This document shows positions 34,328 through 43,431 of a stretch of DNA of 64,000 bases, piece by piece (position 1 is the stretch's first letter; each line of letters opens with the position of its first letter). The stretch comes from ENR-C20 sp942493145. GTDB lineage: Bacteria > Bacillota > Clostridia > Acetivibrionales > DTU013. Made by a program: the position numbers and the translations under genes. The stretch is taken from contig OW818679.1 in NCBI GenBank assembly GCA_942493145.1, positions 2,294,001 to 2,358,000 of the forward strand, read 5' to 3'. A model generated the notes under the pieces. It ran no database searches and was not told the origin of the DNA. It saw only the letters and a list, made by a program, of their open reading frames with translations.

Positions 34328-35125
34328 CTATCTCTTTTTCTGTATCTTCCAGCATGAAAGCACGATCAGCGCTGCCATAAGTATCTGCACCAAAGATATC
34401 CGGGAGTCGAACATCACATATGAACAGACAAGGGGATATACCATGGAAAAGGAGGTTTGAAGGGGCGTTATGAGAATGACATCACCCAGCCTGTATGCAA
34501 CCTGTTTTGCTGCAACCGAAACAATTCCTGAAATGAAGTAGACATACAATACAGGTGAACTTAAAATTCCACCGATAGAATTACCGGATTCCTTCATCAA
34601 TATGTTCATGAATACTATTGTCAATCCTCCCAGTAAGCCTGAAAAGACTGAGAGCAGTAAGGTTTTGGTTTTCCTGCCGGTCCTGCTGAAAAATACGGGT
34701 ACTAACAGTATGAATGGTATTGTTAACAACCAATAAAGATAATCAATCCCCCTTATTAATGTCATACTCTCATTCTGAAACCTGCTCATAATGAAAATAC
34801 AGAAAACTATGACTGCAGAATAAACTATATCCGTCCTGTAAAGTTTTTCTTTCAGAAACATAAAGGAAAGAAATATTATCACCACGATATTCCACCCGGT
34901 TATTGCCGAGATCAACTCAGGAGCCAGTTTTTTTGAAGCGATACCTACAAAGGCCGCCGACACAACATAGGACAGGACCATACCCGTCAGCCATATTGCG
35001 ATTTTGCCGGCAAACTCACAATTTAACCTCTGCTTCCGGTTCATCCATACAGAGCCTTTCTTTTGAAGTATTACTCCTGCAGAAAAAACAGTAGTCCCAA
35101 ACAAAGCCAATATGACACTTTCCAT
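34328..35125 (-). CDS. DMT-superfamily (EamA-like) membrane transporter
   Basis: The 265-residue protein has eight to nine hydrophobic segments, with the typical EamA feature of a loop motif at the end of one half (SFMFLKEKLYRTDIV) followed by a second similar half (PLVCSYVMFDSRISLVQ). Drug/metabolite transporters of this kind export amino acids or small metabolites; the substrate is unknown. It lies divergent from gltX, with no partner gene. The gap of about 160 bp to cobT is AT-rich and has no recognised element. Confidence 0.75.
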   Translation of the reverse strand: MESVILALFGTTVFSAGVILQKKGSVWMNRKQRLNCEFAGKIAIWLTGMVLSYVVSAAFVGIASKKLAPELISAITGWNIVVIIFLSFMFLKEKLYRTDIVYSAVIVFCIFIMSRFQNESMTLIRGIDYLYWLLTIPFILLVPVFFSRTGRKTKTLLLSVFSGLLGGLTIVFMNILMKESGNSIGGILSSPVLYVYFISGIVSVAAKQVAYRLGDVILITPLQTSFSMVYPLVCSYVMFDSRISLVQILMAALIVLSCWKIQKKR

Positions 35126-35340
35126 TTAATGCACCATTCTTTCCGACTCAATTAAATTTCTTATTGTAAATTCATTCACCTGCTTTATACTATACATTGT
35201 ATAATATTATACTTCAAGTATTATGCGCGCTTAACATCTTCGGTTATTCTCCTAAACCTCGCTATTGCTGCGCATCCCTTTCCTTGACTATTAAATCCAT
35301 AAATAATATAATCAAAAGAAAAAATGCGTGGAGAAATACT

Positions 35341-36795
35341 ATGAATAGTGAAATTAGAACCAGATTCGCTCCCAGCCCCACGGGCTATATGCATATCGGA
35401 AATCTGAGGACAGCCTTGTTTGAATACCTTATTGCCAGGAAAAGCAAAGGCAGGTTCATCCTAAGGATCGAGGACACAGATCAGGAACGGTATGTGGACG
35501 GAGCAGTTGAAATCATATATAAAACATTAAAAACCGCAGGACTCGGACATGACGAGGGCCCGGACATAGGCGGGGATTATGGCCCTTATATACAGAGCGA
35601 GAGGAAGCAGTTATACATCGACTATGCCAAAAAACTGGTCGAGCTGGGTGGAGCCTATTATTGCTTCTGTACCAAGGAAAGGCTTGCTGCCGATAAGGAG
35701 GCTCATGAAGCCGCCGGAAAGCCCTACAGATATGACAGGCATTGTCTGCACCTGAGTAAAGAGGAAGTTGACAGGAGGCTGACTGCGGGCGAGTCTTGTG
35801 TCATCCGCCAGAAAATGCCCGATTCAGGATCCACCAGCTTCGACGATGTGGTTTACGGGACAATAACCGTAGATAACAGCGAGCTGGAAGACCAGGTGCT
35901 GATTAAGTCAGACGGCCTACCGACATATAATTTCGCCAATGTCATAGACGACCACCTGATGGAGATCACACATGTGGTAAGAGGCAACGAATATTTGTCC
36001 TCGACCCCGAAATACAACCTCCTTTATGAGGCTTTCGGCTGGGACATACCCCAATATGTACATGTCGCCATGATTGTTAAAGCCGGCGGCGGCAAGCTCT
36101 CCAAGCGGCATGGCGATCCCTCCTTTGAGGATCTTATTGCCATGGGCTACCTTGTGGATGCTGTAGTCAACTTTGTCGTTCTCCTCGGCTGGAGCCCCGG
36201 ATCAACACAGGAGATATTCTCACTCAAAGAGCTTGAGGATGTATTCGAAATAAGCGGTATCAGCAAGTCTCCGGCAGTGTTCGACATAAACAAGCTGAAT
36301 TGGATGAACGGTGAATATATAAGGAAGATGTCTGCCGATGAGTTCCATGAAGCAGCATTGCCCTATTACAGCGAAGCTATCAGGAACAGCGGTATTGATG
36401 TCAAAAAGGTCAGTCGCCTGCTGCAGCCCAGGACGGAAGTGCTTACTGCCATACCTGGTGTCATAGATTTCTTTGCTGAACTGCCCGAATATAACAAAGT
36501 ACTGTATATAAATAAGAAATCAAAGACTGATGAAGCAAACTCCCTCGAAAGTCTCAAGGCATCCGTTCCTTTCCTGGAAAGCCTGACGGATTGGAACAAC
36601 CAGGCAGTATATGACAAGCTTCTTGAGCTTGCAACACAGATGGGGATAAAAAACAGCCAATTATTGTGGCCCATAAGGACTGCAATTTCCGGCAAGGAAG
36701 TCACTCCAGGCGGAGCAACGGAAATCGCCGAAATCCTTGGCCGGCAAGAAACCCTGAAAAGGATTAAGACCGGTATTGAAAAGCTGTCAGTATGA
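35341..36795 (+). CDS. gltX: glutamyl-tRNA synthetase
   Basis: The enzyme charges tRNA-Glu. The ATG at 35341 has GGAG 7 nt upstream; an upstream in-frame extension begins too early. The class I motifs are RFAPSPTGYMHIGNLRTALF (HIGH at residues 18-21) and GGKLSKRHGDPSF (KMSKS). The 484-residue length and the anticodon-binding C terminus are normal. It is followed after 53 nt by glnS in the same direction. The leader is short, and no T-box stem or specifier pattern was seen. Confidence 0.97.
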   Translation: MNSEIRTRFAPSPTGYMHIGNLRTALFEYLIARKSKGRFILRIEDTDQERYVDGAVEIIYKTLKTAGLGHDEGPDIGGDYGPYIQSERKQLYIDYAKKLVELGGAYYCFCTKERLAADKEAHEAAGKPYRYDRHCLHLSKEEVDRRLTAGESCVIRQKMPDSGSTSFDDVVYGTITVDNSELEDQVLIKSDGLPTYNFANVIDDHLMEITHVVRGNEYLSSTPKYNLLYEAFGWDIPQYVHVAMIVKAGGGKLSKRHGDPSFEDLIAMGYLVDAVVNFVVLLGWSPGSTQEIFSLKELEDVFEISGISKSPAVFDINKLNWMNGEYIRKMSADEFHEAALPYYSEAIRNSGIDVKKVSRLLQPRTEVLTAIPGVIDFFAELPEYNKVLYINKKSKTDEANSLESLKASVPFLESLTDWNNQAVYDKLLELATQMGIKNSQLLWPIRTAISGKEVTPGGATEIAEILGRQETLKRIKTGIEKLSV

Positions 36796-36848
36796 GATTG
36801 CCAGCATATGGATAGCTTAAATAAATAATGTAATACGGAGGTACTTTT

Positions 36849-38540
36849 ATGGGAACAACTGAAACACCAGATAATATAAATATCTCATCAAACTTCATAC
36901 ATGACTTTATCGTAGAAGATATAAACAACGGCACATATGCAGCCGATGCAATCAAAACACGTTTTCCGCCCGAGCCGAACGGCTACCTGCATATTGGACA
37001 TGCAAAAGCAATCTGCATAGATTTCACCACTGCAGAGAAATTCAAAGGAAAGTGCAACCTCCGCTATGACGATACCAACCCCATAAAGGAAAGTGAAGAA
37101 TATGCGGAATCGATGAAGGTCGATATTAACTGGCTCGGCTTCAAATGGGACAATATCTACTATGCATCCGACTATTTCGAAACCATATATGGCTGCGCTG
37201 AAAAGCTTATCAAAGAAGGTAAAGCCTACGTTTGTGACCTTAGCGCCGATGAGACCCGGGAATACAGGGGCACACTCACTGAGCCCGGCAAGGACAGCCC
37301 CTACCGCAGCAGATCGGTTGAGGAAAACCTTGACCTGTTCAGGAGGATGCGAAGCGGTGAATTCACCGAAGGCACAAGGGTTTTGAGGGCAAAAATTGAT
37401 ATGGCGTCACCCAATATAAATATGCGTGACCCAGTAATATACAGGATTATGCGTGTTCCCCACTACAGAGCCGGTGACAGCTGGTGCATCTATCCGATGT
37501 ATGACTTTGCACATCCCATTGAAGATGCTATCGAAAACATAACCCACTCCCTCTGTTCACTGGAATATGAGGACCACAGGCCTCTGTACGACTGGGTTGT
37601 CAACAATGTGGAGCTGGGCAGCAAGCCGAGGCAGATAGAGTTCGCAAGACTGAACCTCACCTATACAATCATGAGCAAACGAAACCTGCTCCAGCTGGTT
37701 AACGAAGGTGTGGTAACCGGATGGGACGATCCACGGATGCCTACTCTTTCCGGCCTCAGGCGACGAGGCTATACGCCTGCATCCGTCAGGGACTTCTGTG
37801 ACAGAATTGGCGTAGCAAAGACCAACAGCCTGGTTGACCATGCACTTCTGGAACACTGTATCCGTGAAGACATGAATGCAACTGCACCCAGGTTCATGGC
37901 TGTTCTTCGCCCGCTAAAGGTAGTTCTGGAAAATTATCCAGAAGGACAGGTTGAGTGGTTCGATACAGAAAACAATCCTGAAAACCCTGATATGGGAACA
38001 AGGAAAATACCTTTCACCCGGGAGCTTTACATTGAGCAGGAGGATTTCATGGAGAACCCGCCAGGCAAGTTCTTCCGTCTGGCCCCCGGTCGTGAAGTAA
38101 GGCTGAAAAACACATATTTCATCAAATGTACCGATATGATAAAAGATGCTGCGGGCAACATCTCCGAGCTGCGCTGCACCTACGATCCTGAGACAAGGGG
38201 TGGCAATGCTCCCGACGGTCGCAAGGTAAAAGGCACCCTTCACTGGGTTTCAGCTTCGCATTCTCTGCCGGCTGAGGTTCGTATGTATAACTATCTGTTT
38301 ACAATACCCAACCCCTTTGATGCAGAGGATTTCAAATCTGTGGTCAATCCCGATTCTGTTGAAATATTAACTGACTGCCTGTTGGAGACAAACCTTGCAT
38401 CCGCGAAACCGGGCGACCGCTTCCAGTTCCTCCGGATGGGCTATTTCTGTGTTGACAACGATTCAAAGGAAGGCGCGCTGGTCATCAACCGCACAGTAGC
38501 ATTAAAGGATTCCTGGGCCAAGGAAGTTGCAAAAGGCTAA
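36849..38540 (+). CDS. glnS: glutaminyl-tRNA synthetase
   Basis: The enzyme charges tRNA-Gln directly. The motifs are RFPPEPNGYLHIGHAKAICI (HIGH) and YTIMSKRNLLQL (KMSKS-type MSKR). GlnRS-specific features include the C-terminal beta-barrel region (EDFMENPPGKFFRLAPGREV) that reads the anticodon. At 563 residues it is of normal length. GGAGG lies 8 nt before the ATG. Having GlnRS means the organism need not depend on the amidotransferase route, unlike many Bacillota. The gene ends in a strong terminator. Confidence 0.97.
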   Translation: MGTTETPDNINISSNFIHDFIVEDINNGTYAADAIKTRFPPEPNGYLHIGHAKAICIDFTTAEKFKGKCNLRYDDTNPIKESEEYAESMKVDINWLGFKWDNIYYASDYFETIYGCAEKLIKEGKAYVCDLSADETREYRGTLTEPGKDSPYRSRSVEENLDLFRRMRSGEFTEGTRVLRAKIDMASPNINMRDPVIYRIMRVPHYRAGDSWCIYPMYDFAHPIEDAIENITHSLCSLEYEDHRPLYDWVVNNVELGSKPRQIEFARLNLTYTIMSKRNLLQLVNEGVVTGWDDPRMPTLSGLRRRGYTPASVRDFCDRIGVAKTNSLVDHALLEHCIREDMNATAPRFMAVLRPLKVVLENYPEGQVEWFDTENNPENPDMGTRKIPFTRELYIEQEDFMENPPGKFFRLAPGREVRLKNTYFIKCTDMIKDAAGNISELRCTYDPETRGGNAPDGRKVKGTLHWVSASHSLPAEVRMYNYLFTIPNPFDAEDFKSVVNPDSVEILTDCLLETNLASAKPGDRFQFLRMGYFCVDNDSKEGALVINRTVALKDSWAKEVAKG

Positions 38541-38562
38541 GGCAGGCATGGCAGGCAGGTAG
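38541..38562. repeat. GGCAGGCAGGTAG motif directly after the glnS stop
   Basis: GGCAGGCATGGCAGGCAGGT plus AG follows the TAA without a gap. It matches the outer end of the self-complementary repeat (reverse complement of 27802-27837), so it may be a solo remnant of that element. Confidence 0.5.
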
Positions 38563-38606
38563 ATAGTTATTTAATACTGTTAATAAAATTTTGATATTTT
38601 TCCATA

Positions 38607-38636
38607 ATTAAAGGAGGATTGTTATCCTCCTTTAAT
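38607..38636 (+). terminator. intrinsic terminator after glnS
   Basis: ATTAAAGGAGGAT (38607-38619) pairs perfectly with ATCCTCCTTTAAT (38624-38636) around a TGTT loop, followed by AGCATTTT. Confidence 0.75.
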
Positions 38637-38682
38637 AGCATTTTAAAATCCTTGATTAATAAAGTGTTTTAATGTTTATATT

Positions 38683-38949
38683 TTAGGCTTTTCCGCCTTT
38701 TATGACCTTGATTTCTACTTCCTGCTTGTCTACCTTAACTGAAATATCATCGACTTTTCTTTCAATGGTTTGAAGCTTCTCATAAGTTTGGTTGTAACCG
38801 TCAAATAAAGCTTTTGAGTTGTTATCCTGCTTGTTTTCCAGCCGAATGACATCATTCTTCAAGCCATTTATGTCCTTACCGATATCGTTAAATCGTTCTG
38901 AGAATTCACCATACATTTTAGTCAATAATTCAAATGTTTTGTCTTCCAT
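38683..38949 (-). CDS. small coiled-coil protein
   Basis: The 88-residue protein (MEDKTFELLTKMYGEFSERF, then LKNDVIRLENKQDNNSKALF and ERKVDDISVKVDKQEVEIKV) is charged and predicted to be one long coiled coil with heptad-like hydrophobic spacing. Short proteins of this design are widespread in Clostridia and are often found beside phage or regulatory genes; no function is established. It converges with glnS. The start at 38949 is supported only by frame length. Confidence 0.7.
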   Translation of the reverse strand: MEDKTFELLTKMYGEFSERFNDIGKDINGLKNDVIRLENKQDNNSKALFDGYNQTYEKLQTIERKVDDISVKVDKQEVEIKVIKGGKA

Positions 38950-39199
38950 TGTCTATGCACTCCCCGGCTTTATCCACTTCAGGGGAAGGTGCCATGCCAT
39001 TAGGTTCCCGCTGACCGACTCACGCCCTCAGACATTGCCCCCAGCTTGGACGGCTCGCACCACATATCGACATTTTATCAAAAGGAGGAAGACGGCGTTG
39101 AAGTTGTCAGCGACTTCTGGGCTCGTTAGTTCTCAGCGCTGCATCACTCTCTGTTTCGAGCGGATGAGATTCTGTATCTCCACCCTAATACAGCAGGGC

Positions 39200-39960
39200 C
39201 TCGCCTTGTCGACATCGGCGTATTGAGGAGATTGTTCTTTCCACGGGCCTCCGGCCTTTGCTTAATAACAGCTTTACGGTAATATGCAGTTTCTGCCGGG
39301 GTATGTGGAACCGTCCGCGAGTAAGGACGGCGGAGGCGGTAAACCTCGGTGAGGACGCCGGGATTGTCAACACCACCACGCCTGGATCGAGTTCTCTGAA
39401 ACTGGCGGACTAATCGATCTTCTCTACCTCCCTCAGGAGGACATGGGGCAGGAGGGACACCTGTGCCGGCTGTCCGACATATATGGCGTCTTTACAGGCG
39501 TAACTGAAAAATAGCGTGAGTTTAAGTCGTGTGTCATCCACAAGCGTGGCCACTTTGGTGCTTTTGGACACCGTGTCACCCACTTCAAATTCGCTCACAT
39601 CCTGCAGTGGGGGCGACGGTAAGTCGTGTCTCTTTTTAGCCATCCAGCTCCTTCCCGCGGTTGGTGATGCTTCGGCGGTATAGACAGCCTCCTCGGCTGC
39701 GGTGCTGTTGATGCGGTAGAGCTTCTGCCCTTCGGTGACAAACTGCCCCTCGGTGAATATGCAATTATGGCGGCGGATCTGGCCTGTGGTGCCGCTTCCC
39801 ACGTCCGCGCTGGCGTTATCAGTCAGATATTCCCTTTTCTTCTTTTCGGTGAAGATAACTCACAGAAAAACCGCCCACAGCAGACGGCCCTTAATCCCGC
39901 TCCTTTTTTTTCTTTTTCTCGGCGCCTAAGGACTGAGGGTTCACTTTTTTTTCCTCCCAG
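39200..39960 (-). pseudogene. relic of an efflux periplasmic-adaptor (HlyD/MacA-like) gene
   Basis: The frame 39410-39802 encodes GSGTTGQIRRHNCIFTEGQF, VSEFEVGDTVSKSTKVATLV and YVGQPAQVSLLPHVLLREVE, recognisable as parts of a biotinyl-like/beta-barrel adaptor protein. Upstream the same protein continues in other frames with stops, and downstream VDNPGVLTEVY appears after a frameshift, matching the usual DNPG(T/V)LTEGM segment. The region 38950-40027 is richer in GC than its neighbours. The adaptor would have joined an inner-membrane transporter to an outer channel. No transporter gene remains next to it. Confidence 0.7.
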
Positions 39961-40027
39961 TCATATCTGTTCTTATTTATCAAACATATGAATATTTTAC
40001 AGGGAAACGTTACTACCTTCTACTCTT

Positions 40028-42013
40028 TCATCCTTTTAAATATTCCTCTTCATCTATAACCTTAACGCCCAGCTGTAAAGCCTTGTCGAGCTTGCTGCCC
40101 GCCTCTTCACCAGCCAGCACATAATCCGTCTTCTTTGAAACGCTCCCTGAGGTCTTGCCGCCGTAGTTTTCAATTATCTCACTGGCCTCCGGCCTGCTGT
40201 ATGTCGGCAGAGTACCTGTCAGAACAAAGGTCTTGCCCTCAAATCTGTTGTCCTTGAGCTTTTTCCTGCCGGCTCCTGTCATGTTGACGCCTGCAGCCCT
40301 CAATTTTTCTATAGTATCTGTAGTCTGCTCCTGCCGGAAAAATACTGCAACACTTTCTGCCGTTATTCCGCCAAACTCGCTTATTCTTGTTAGTTCCTCC
40401 ACTGTCGCCTGCTTTAAGGTATCAATGGACTCAAAGTTCTCTGCCAGCAACTGGGCAGCTCTTTGGCCGATATGCCTGATGCCGAAGCCGTATATCAGCC
40501 TGTCTATGTTGTTGCTTTTGGATGCTTCAATGGAATTCAGAAGATTGTCGACCGACTTTTTACCCATTCTTTGCATGTTTTCAAGCACTTCCCTCTTTTC
40601 ATGGAGGTAGTAGAGGTCTGATATCTCCTTTATCATTCCTTCATCCAGAAGTGCTTGTATTATGGCTGGGCCGATCCCGTCGATGTTCATGGCGTCACGT
40701 GATACAAAATGCTCGATGCTGCGTGACAGCTGGGCGGGGCATTCAATTCCGGTACATCGGTAGGCTGCCTCCCCTTCCTCCCTGATGACTTCTGAGCCGC
40801 AGACAGGGCATTTGTCGGGCATTATAAACTGCCTCTCCTCCCCTGTCCTATTCTCCGTCACTACACTGAGTACTTCGGGGATTATGTCTCCCGCCTTTTG
40901 AACCCATACGGTGTCGCCTATCCTTATATCCTTCTCTGTGATATAGTCCATATTATGCAAGGTGGCTTTCCCCACTGTTGTACCAGCCAGTCTCACCGGT
41001 TCAAGGACGGCATTGGGCGTCAGCACCCCGGTCCGGCCTACGTTGACCCAGATATCCCGCACCAGCGTCTTCTTCTGCTCTGCAGGATATTTATACGCAG
41101 CTGCCCATTTCGGTGTTTTTGCAGTACTGCCGAGGTTATCCCTCAATGCAATTGAATCGACCTTCACAACTGCCCCATCCGTTTCAAACGTGTAGGTGCC
41201 TCTCTCTTCTCCTATCCTCAGGATCTCGGCCATAACATCTTCAATATTGCCACATATCCTGAAATCCGGGCTCACCTTGAAGCCCTGTTCCTTAAGGTAA
41301 TTCAAAGCTTCAGAGTGAGTAGAGAAGTTCTTCCCTTCCACCCTCTGTATGTTGAAAACATATATATTAAGTTTTCTTTTAGCGGTGATGGCTGGATCAA
41401 GCTGTCTCAGAGAGCCTGCAGCCGCATTCCTGGGGTTTGCAAAGACAGGCTGGCCCAGTTCCTCCTGTTCCTCATTTATTGCCGCAAAATCGCTTTTAGA
41501 TATGAAAACCTCGCCTCTTACTTCAAGGGTGGGGAGCTTTTCTTTCAAAACAAGTGGAATGGATTTAATCGTTCTCAGATTCTGTGTCACGTCCTCACCC
41601 ACAAAACCGTCACCTCGTGTTGAGCCCCTTACAAACACACCATTTTCATATTCCAGGGATACCGAGAGTCCATCGATTTTCTTTTCAACGACATAAGCAG
41701 GCTGATAACCTATTGCGTCAACCACCCGCTGTCCGAATGCAAACAATTCCTCACGGCTGAATACATCCTGAAGGCGTTGCATCTGAATGGAATGTGGAAC
41801 CTTTTCAAAGCCTTCCAGCGGCTTGCCGCCCACCCTCTGAGTCGGAGACATTGGTGTAACCATATCTGGTCGTTCCACTTCAAGTTCTTCCAGTTCTCTG
41901 TAGAGCATGTCATATTCGTAATCGGTAATTTCCGGATCGTCAAGCACATAGTATTTATGGCTGTGATATTCGATTATTTCCCTGAGTTCGGCGATCCTCT
42001 TTTCCATATCCAC
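40028..42013 (-). CDS. ligA: NAD-dependent DNA ligase
   Basis: LigA seals nicks in DNA replication and repair. The adenylation lysine is Lys112 in the KIDG motif (VVEKKIDGLSVSLEY). The order is Ia domain, adenylation domain, OB fold (NVGRTGVLTPNAVLEPV), a four-cysteine zinc finger (CPVCGSEVIREEG and CTGIECPAQ), helix-hairpin-helix repeats (NIDGIGPAIIQALL, YGFGIRHIGQRAAQLL) and a C-terminal BRCT domain (GKTFVLTGTLPTYSRPEASE). The 661 residues are standard. The start is GTG at 42013 or ATG at 42007. Confidence 0.97.
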   Translation of the reverse strand: MDMEKRIAELREIIEYHSHKYYVLDDPEITDYEYDMLYRELEELEVERPDMVTPMSPTQRVGGKPLEGFEKVPHSIQMQRLQDVFSREELFAFGQRVVDAIGYQPAYVVEKKIDGLSVSLEYENGVFVRGSTRGDGFVGEDVTQNLRTIKSIPLVLKEKLPTLEVRGEVFISKSDFAAINEEQEELGQPVFANPRNAAAGSLRQLDPAITAKRKLNIYVFNIQRVEGKNFSTHSEALNYLKEQGFKVSPDFRICGNIEDVMAEILRIGEERGTYTFETDGAVVKVDSIALRDNLGSTAKTPKWAAAYKYPAEQKKTLVRDIWVNVGRTGVLTPNAVLEPVRLAGTTVGKATLHNMDYITEKDIRIGDTVWVQKAGDIIPEVLSVVTENRTGEERQFIMPDKCPVCGSEVIREEGEAAYRCTGIECPAQLSRSIEHFVSRDAMNIDGIGPAIIQALLDEGMIKEISDLYYLHEKREVLENMQRMGKKSVDNLLNSIEASKSNNIDRLIYGFGIRHIGQRAAQLLAENFESIDTLKQATVEELTRISEFGGITAESVAVFFRQEQTTDTIEKLRAAGVNMTGAGRKKLKDNRFEGKTFVLTGTLPTYSRPEASEIIENYGGKTSGSVSKKTDYVLAGEEAGSKLDKALQLGVKVIDEEEYLKG

Positions 42014-42151
42014 AATGATTCCAACCTTTCGCTAATCTGTTCTTATTCTGTCCACGCGATGTTCTTATTCTGTCCATGCGCTGTTCTTATTCTGTCCCAG
42101 CTCTTTTTTCATTACAAGCTGTTATAACCAGCATACTCCAAGATTATACTA

Positions 42152-42970
42152 TCAGATTCCGTTGCTTTCAAGAAAATCCCGCAGCAGGTTCATACATACA
42201 GCCTTTCTGTATTCGGCCGATACTCTGCCTTTTATTGGCACGATCTCCTTGTCGTATGCTGCCAGATAAGCATCTTTAATGCCCCTGGCCTCTTCAACTG
42301 TCTTGCCCGCAAACATGGAATCAATGTCTTTACGTCTTATAATGGTATCGCCTATCCCGCCAAATGCCGTCATGCAGTTGAGAATCCTGCAGTCCTCCAT
42401 CTCAAGCACAGCTGCAAAGGCAACTCTGGAAATCGCCAGGGCATTTCTCGCACCCACCTTTTTATAGTAATAGTTTTCAAGCCCGCTTTTTTTCATAAGG
42501 ATCTCAACAAGCAGCTCATCCTTGCGGAGGGCAGTCCTGTTTCTTCCTGTAAGGAATTCCGCAATATCAATTATTCGTTCGCCACTGCTGCTTGCAAGTC
42601 GAAGCTTGGAGTCCGTGGCGAAAAAGATCAGTGTACTGTCCCCTTTGGGCGAACCATTGCAAATGTTGCCGCCTACAGTTCCAAGGTTGCGTATCGCAGG
42701 CGCGGCGACCTCCTTTGCAGACTCCTTGAGGATCATTGGGATAAACCCGTTTTCAATAACTTCCGTGAAGGTGCATGCCGCGCCGATTCGGATATATTCC
42801 TCGTCCACAACTATGTTCTTCAGTTCGTGGAGTTTATTTATAAAGAGATATTTGGAGTCTTCCTCCGGTTTAACCATCAGATCCGTCCCCCCCGCATAAG
42901 GAACCACCGGTTCCCTGGCTCGGATTTCCAGAGCCGCTTTCAGTGATGACGGTCTATAACCGTTTACCAT
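42152..42970 (-). CDS. xanthine dehydrogenase family FAD-binding subunit
   Basis: This 272-residue subunit of a molybdenum hydroxylase binds FAD and passes electrons from the iron-sulfur subunit to NAD(P) or another acceptor. The FAD motif PVVPYAGGTDLMVKPEE and the second motif RNLGTVGGNICNGSPKGDS are present. The ATG at 42970 has GGAGGGG upstream and overlaps the preceding iron-sulfur gene by 7 nt. The longer frame starting at 43039 is an artefact. Together with the next two genes it makes a three-subunit enzyme for purines. Confidence 0.93.
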   Translation of the reverse strand: MVNGYRPSSLKAALEIRAREPVVPYAGGTDLMVKPEEDSKYLFINKLHELKNIVVDEEYIRIGAACTFTEVIENGFIPMILKESAKEVAAPAIRNLGTVGGNICNGSPKGDSTLIFFATDSKLRLASSSGERIIDIAEFLTGRNRTALRKDELLVEILMKKSGLENYYYKKVGARNALAISRVAFAAVLEMEDCRILNCMTAFGGIGDTIIRRKDIDSMFAGKTVEEARGIKDAYLAAYDKEIVPIKGRVSAEYRKAVCMNLLRDFLESNGI

Positions 42971-43431
42971 AAGCCTTTCCCCTCCTTCGCCGCTATGGCT
43001 ATCGCTTCGGCAATGGCAGTATACCCGGTGCATCTGCATAGATTGCCTGAAATGCCGTCACGTATTTCTGCGTCAGTGGGGTTCGGGTTACTGGCAAGAA
43101 TGCATTCGGATGCCATTACCATACCAGGGATGCAAAAACCGCATTGCACTGCACCCACAGAAGCGTACGCCCTGTCAATCACCGCAAAGCGCTCCGTTTC
43201 GCTATAACCCTCTATGGTCATTACGCTGCTTCCCTCAATGCTGCCCATGGCTACCAGGCATGAGTTGGCCAGTTTTCCGTCAAGGATGACCGAGCAGGCC
43301 CCGCATTCGCCTTCCCTGCAGCCACACTTGACACCTGTCAGCCGGAATTCATCCCTGAGCACGTCCAGCAGGCGTTCATTTGCCTTTGCAGCCGACGTGA
43401 CCTCTTTTCCGTTAAGCACAAATTTAATCAT
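42964..43431 (-). CDS. xanthine dehydrogenase family [2Fe-2S] subunit
   Basis: The 155-residue subunit holds two [2Fe-2S] clusters. The ferredoxin-type cluster uses Cys38, Cys43, Cys46 and Cys58 (KCGCREGECGACSVI), and the helical cluster uses Cys in VQCGFCIPGM and NLCRCTGYTAIAEAI. It carries electrons from the molybdopterin subunit to the FAD subunit. It overlaps its upstream neighbour by 4 nt and the downstream FAD subunit by 7 nt. Length and residues are normal for the family. Confidence 0.95.
   Translation of the reverse strand: MIKFVLNGKEVTSAAKANERLLDVLRDEFRLTGVKCGCREGECGACSVILDGKLANSCLVAMGSIEGSSVMTIEGYSETERFAVIDRAYASVGAVQCGFCIPGMVMASECILASNPNPTDAEIRDGISGNLCRCTGYTAIAEAIAIAAKEGKGLW

Noticed and set aside
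35126..35340. Possible T-box leader ahead of gltX
   Set aside because: The T-box sequence and an antiterminator/terminator pair were not found, and the leader is only about 200 nt.
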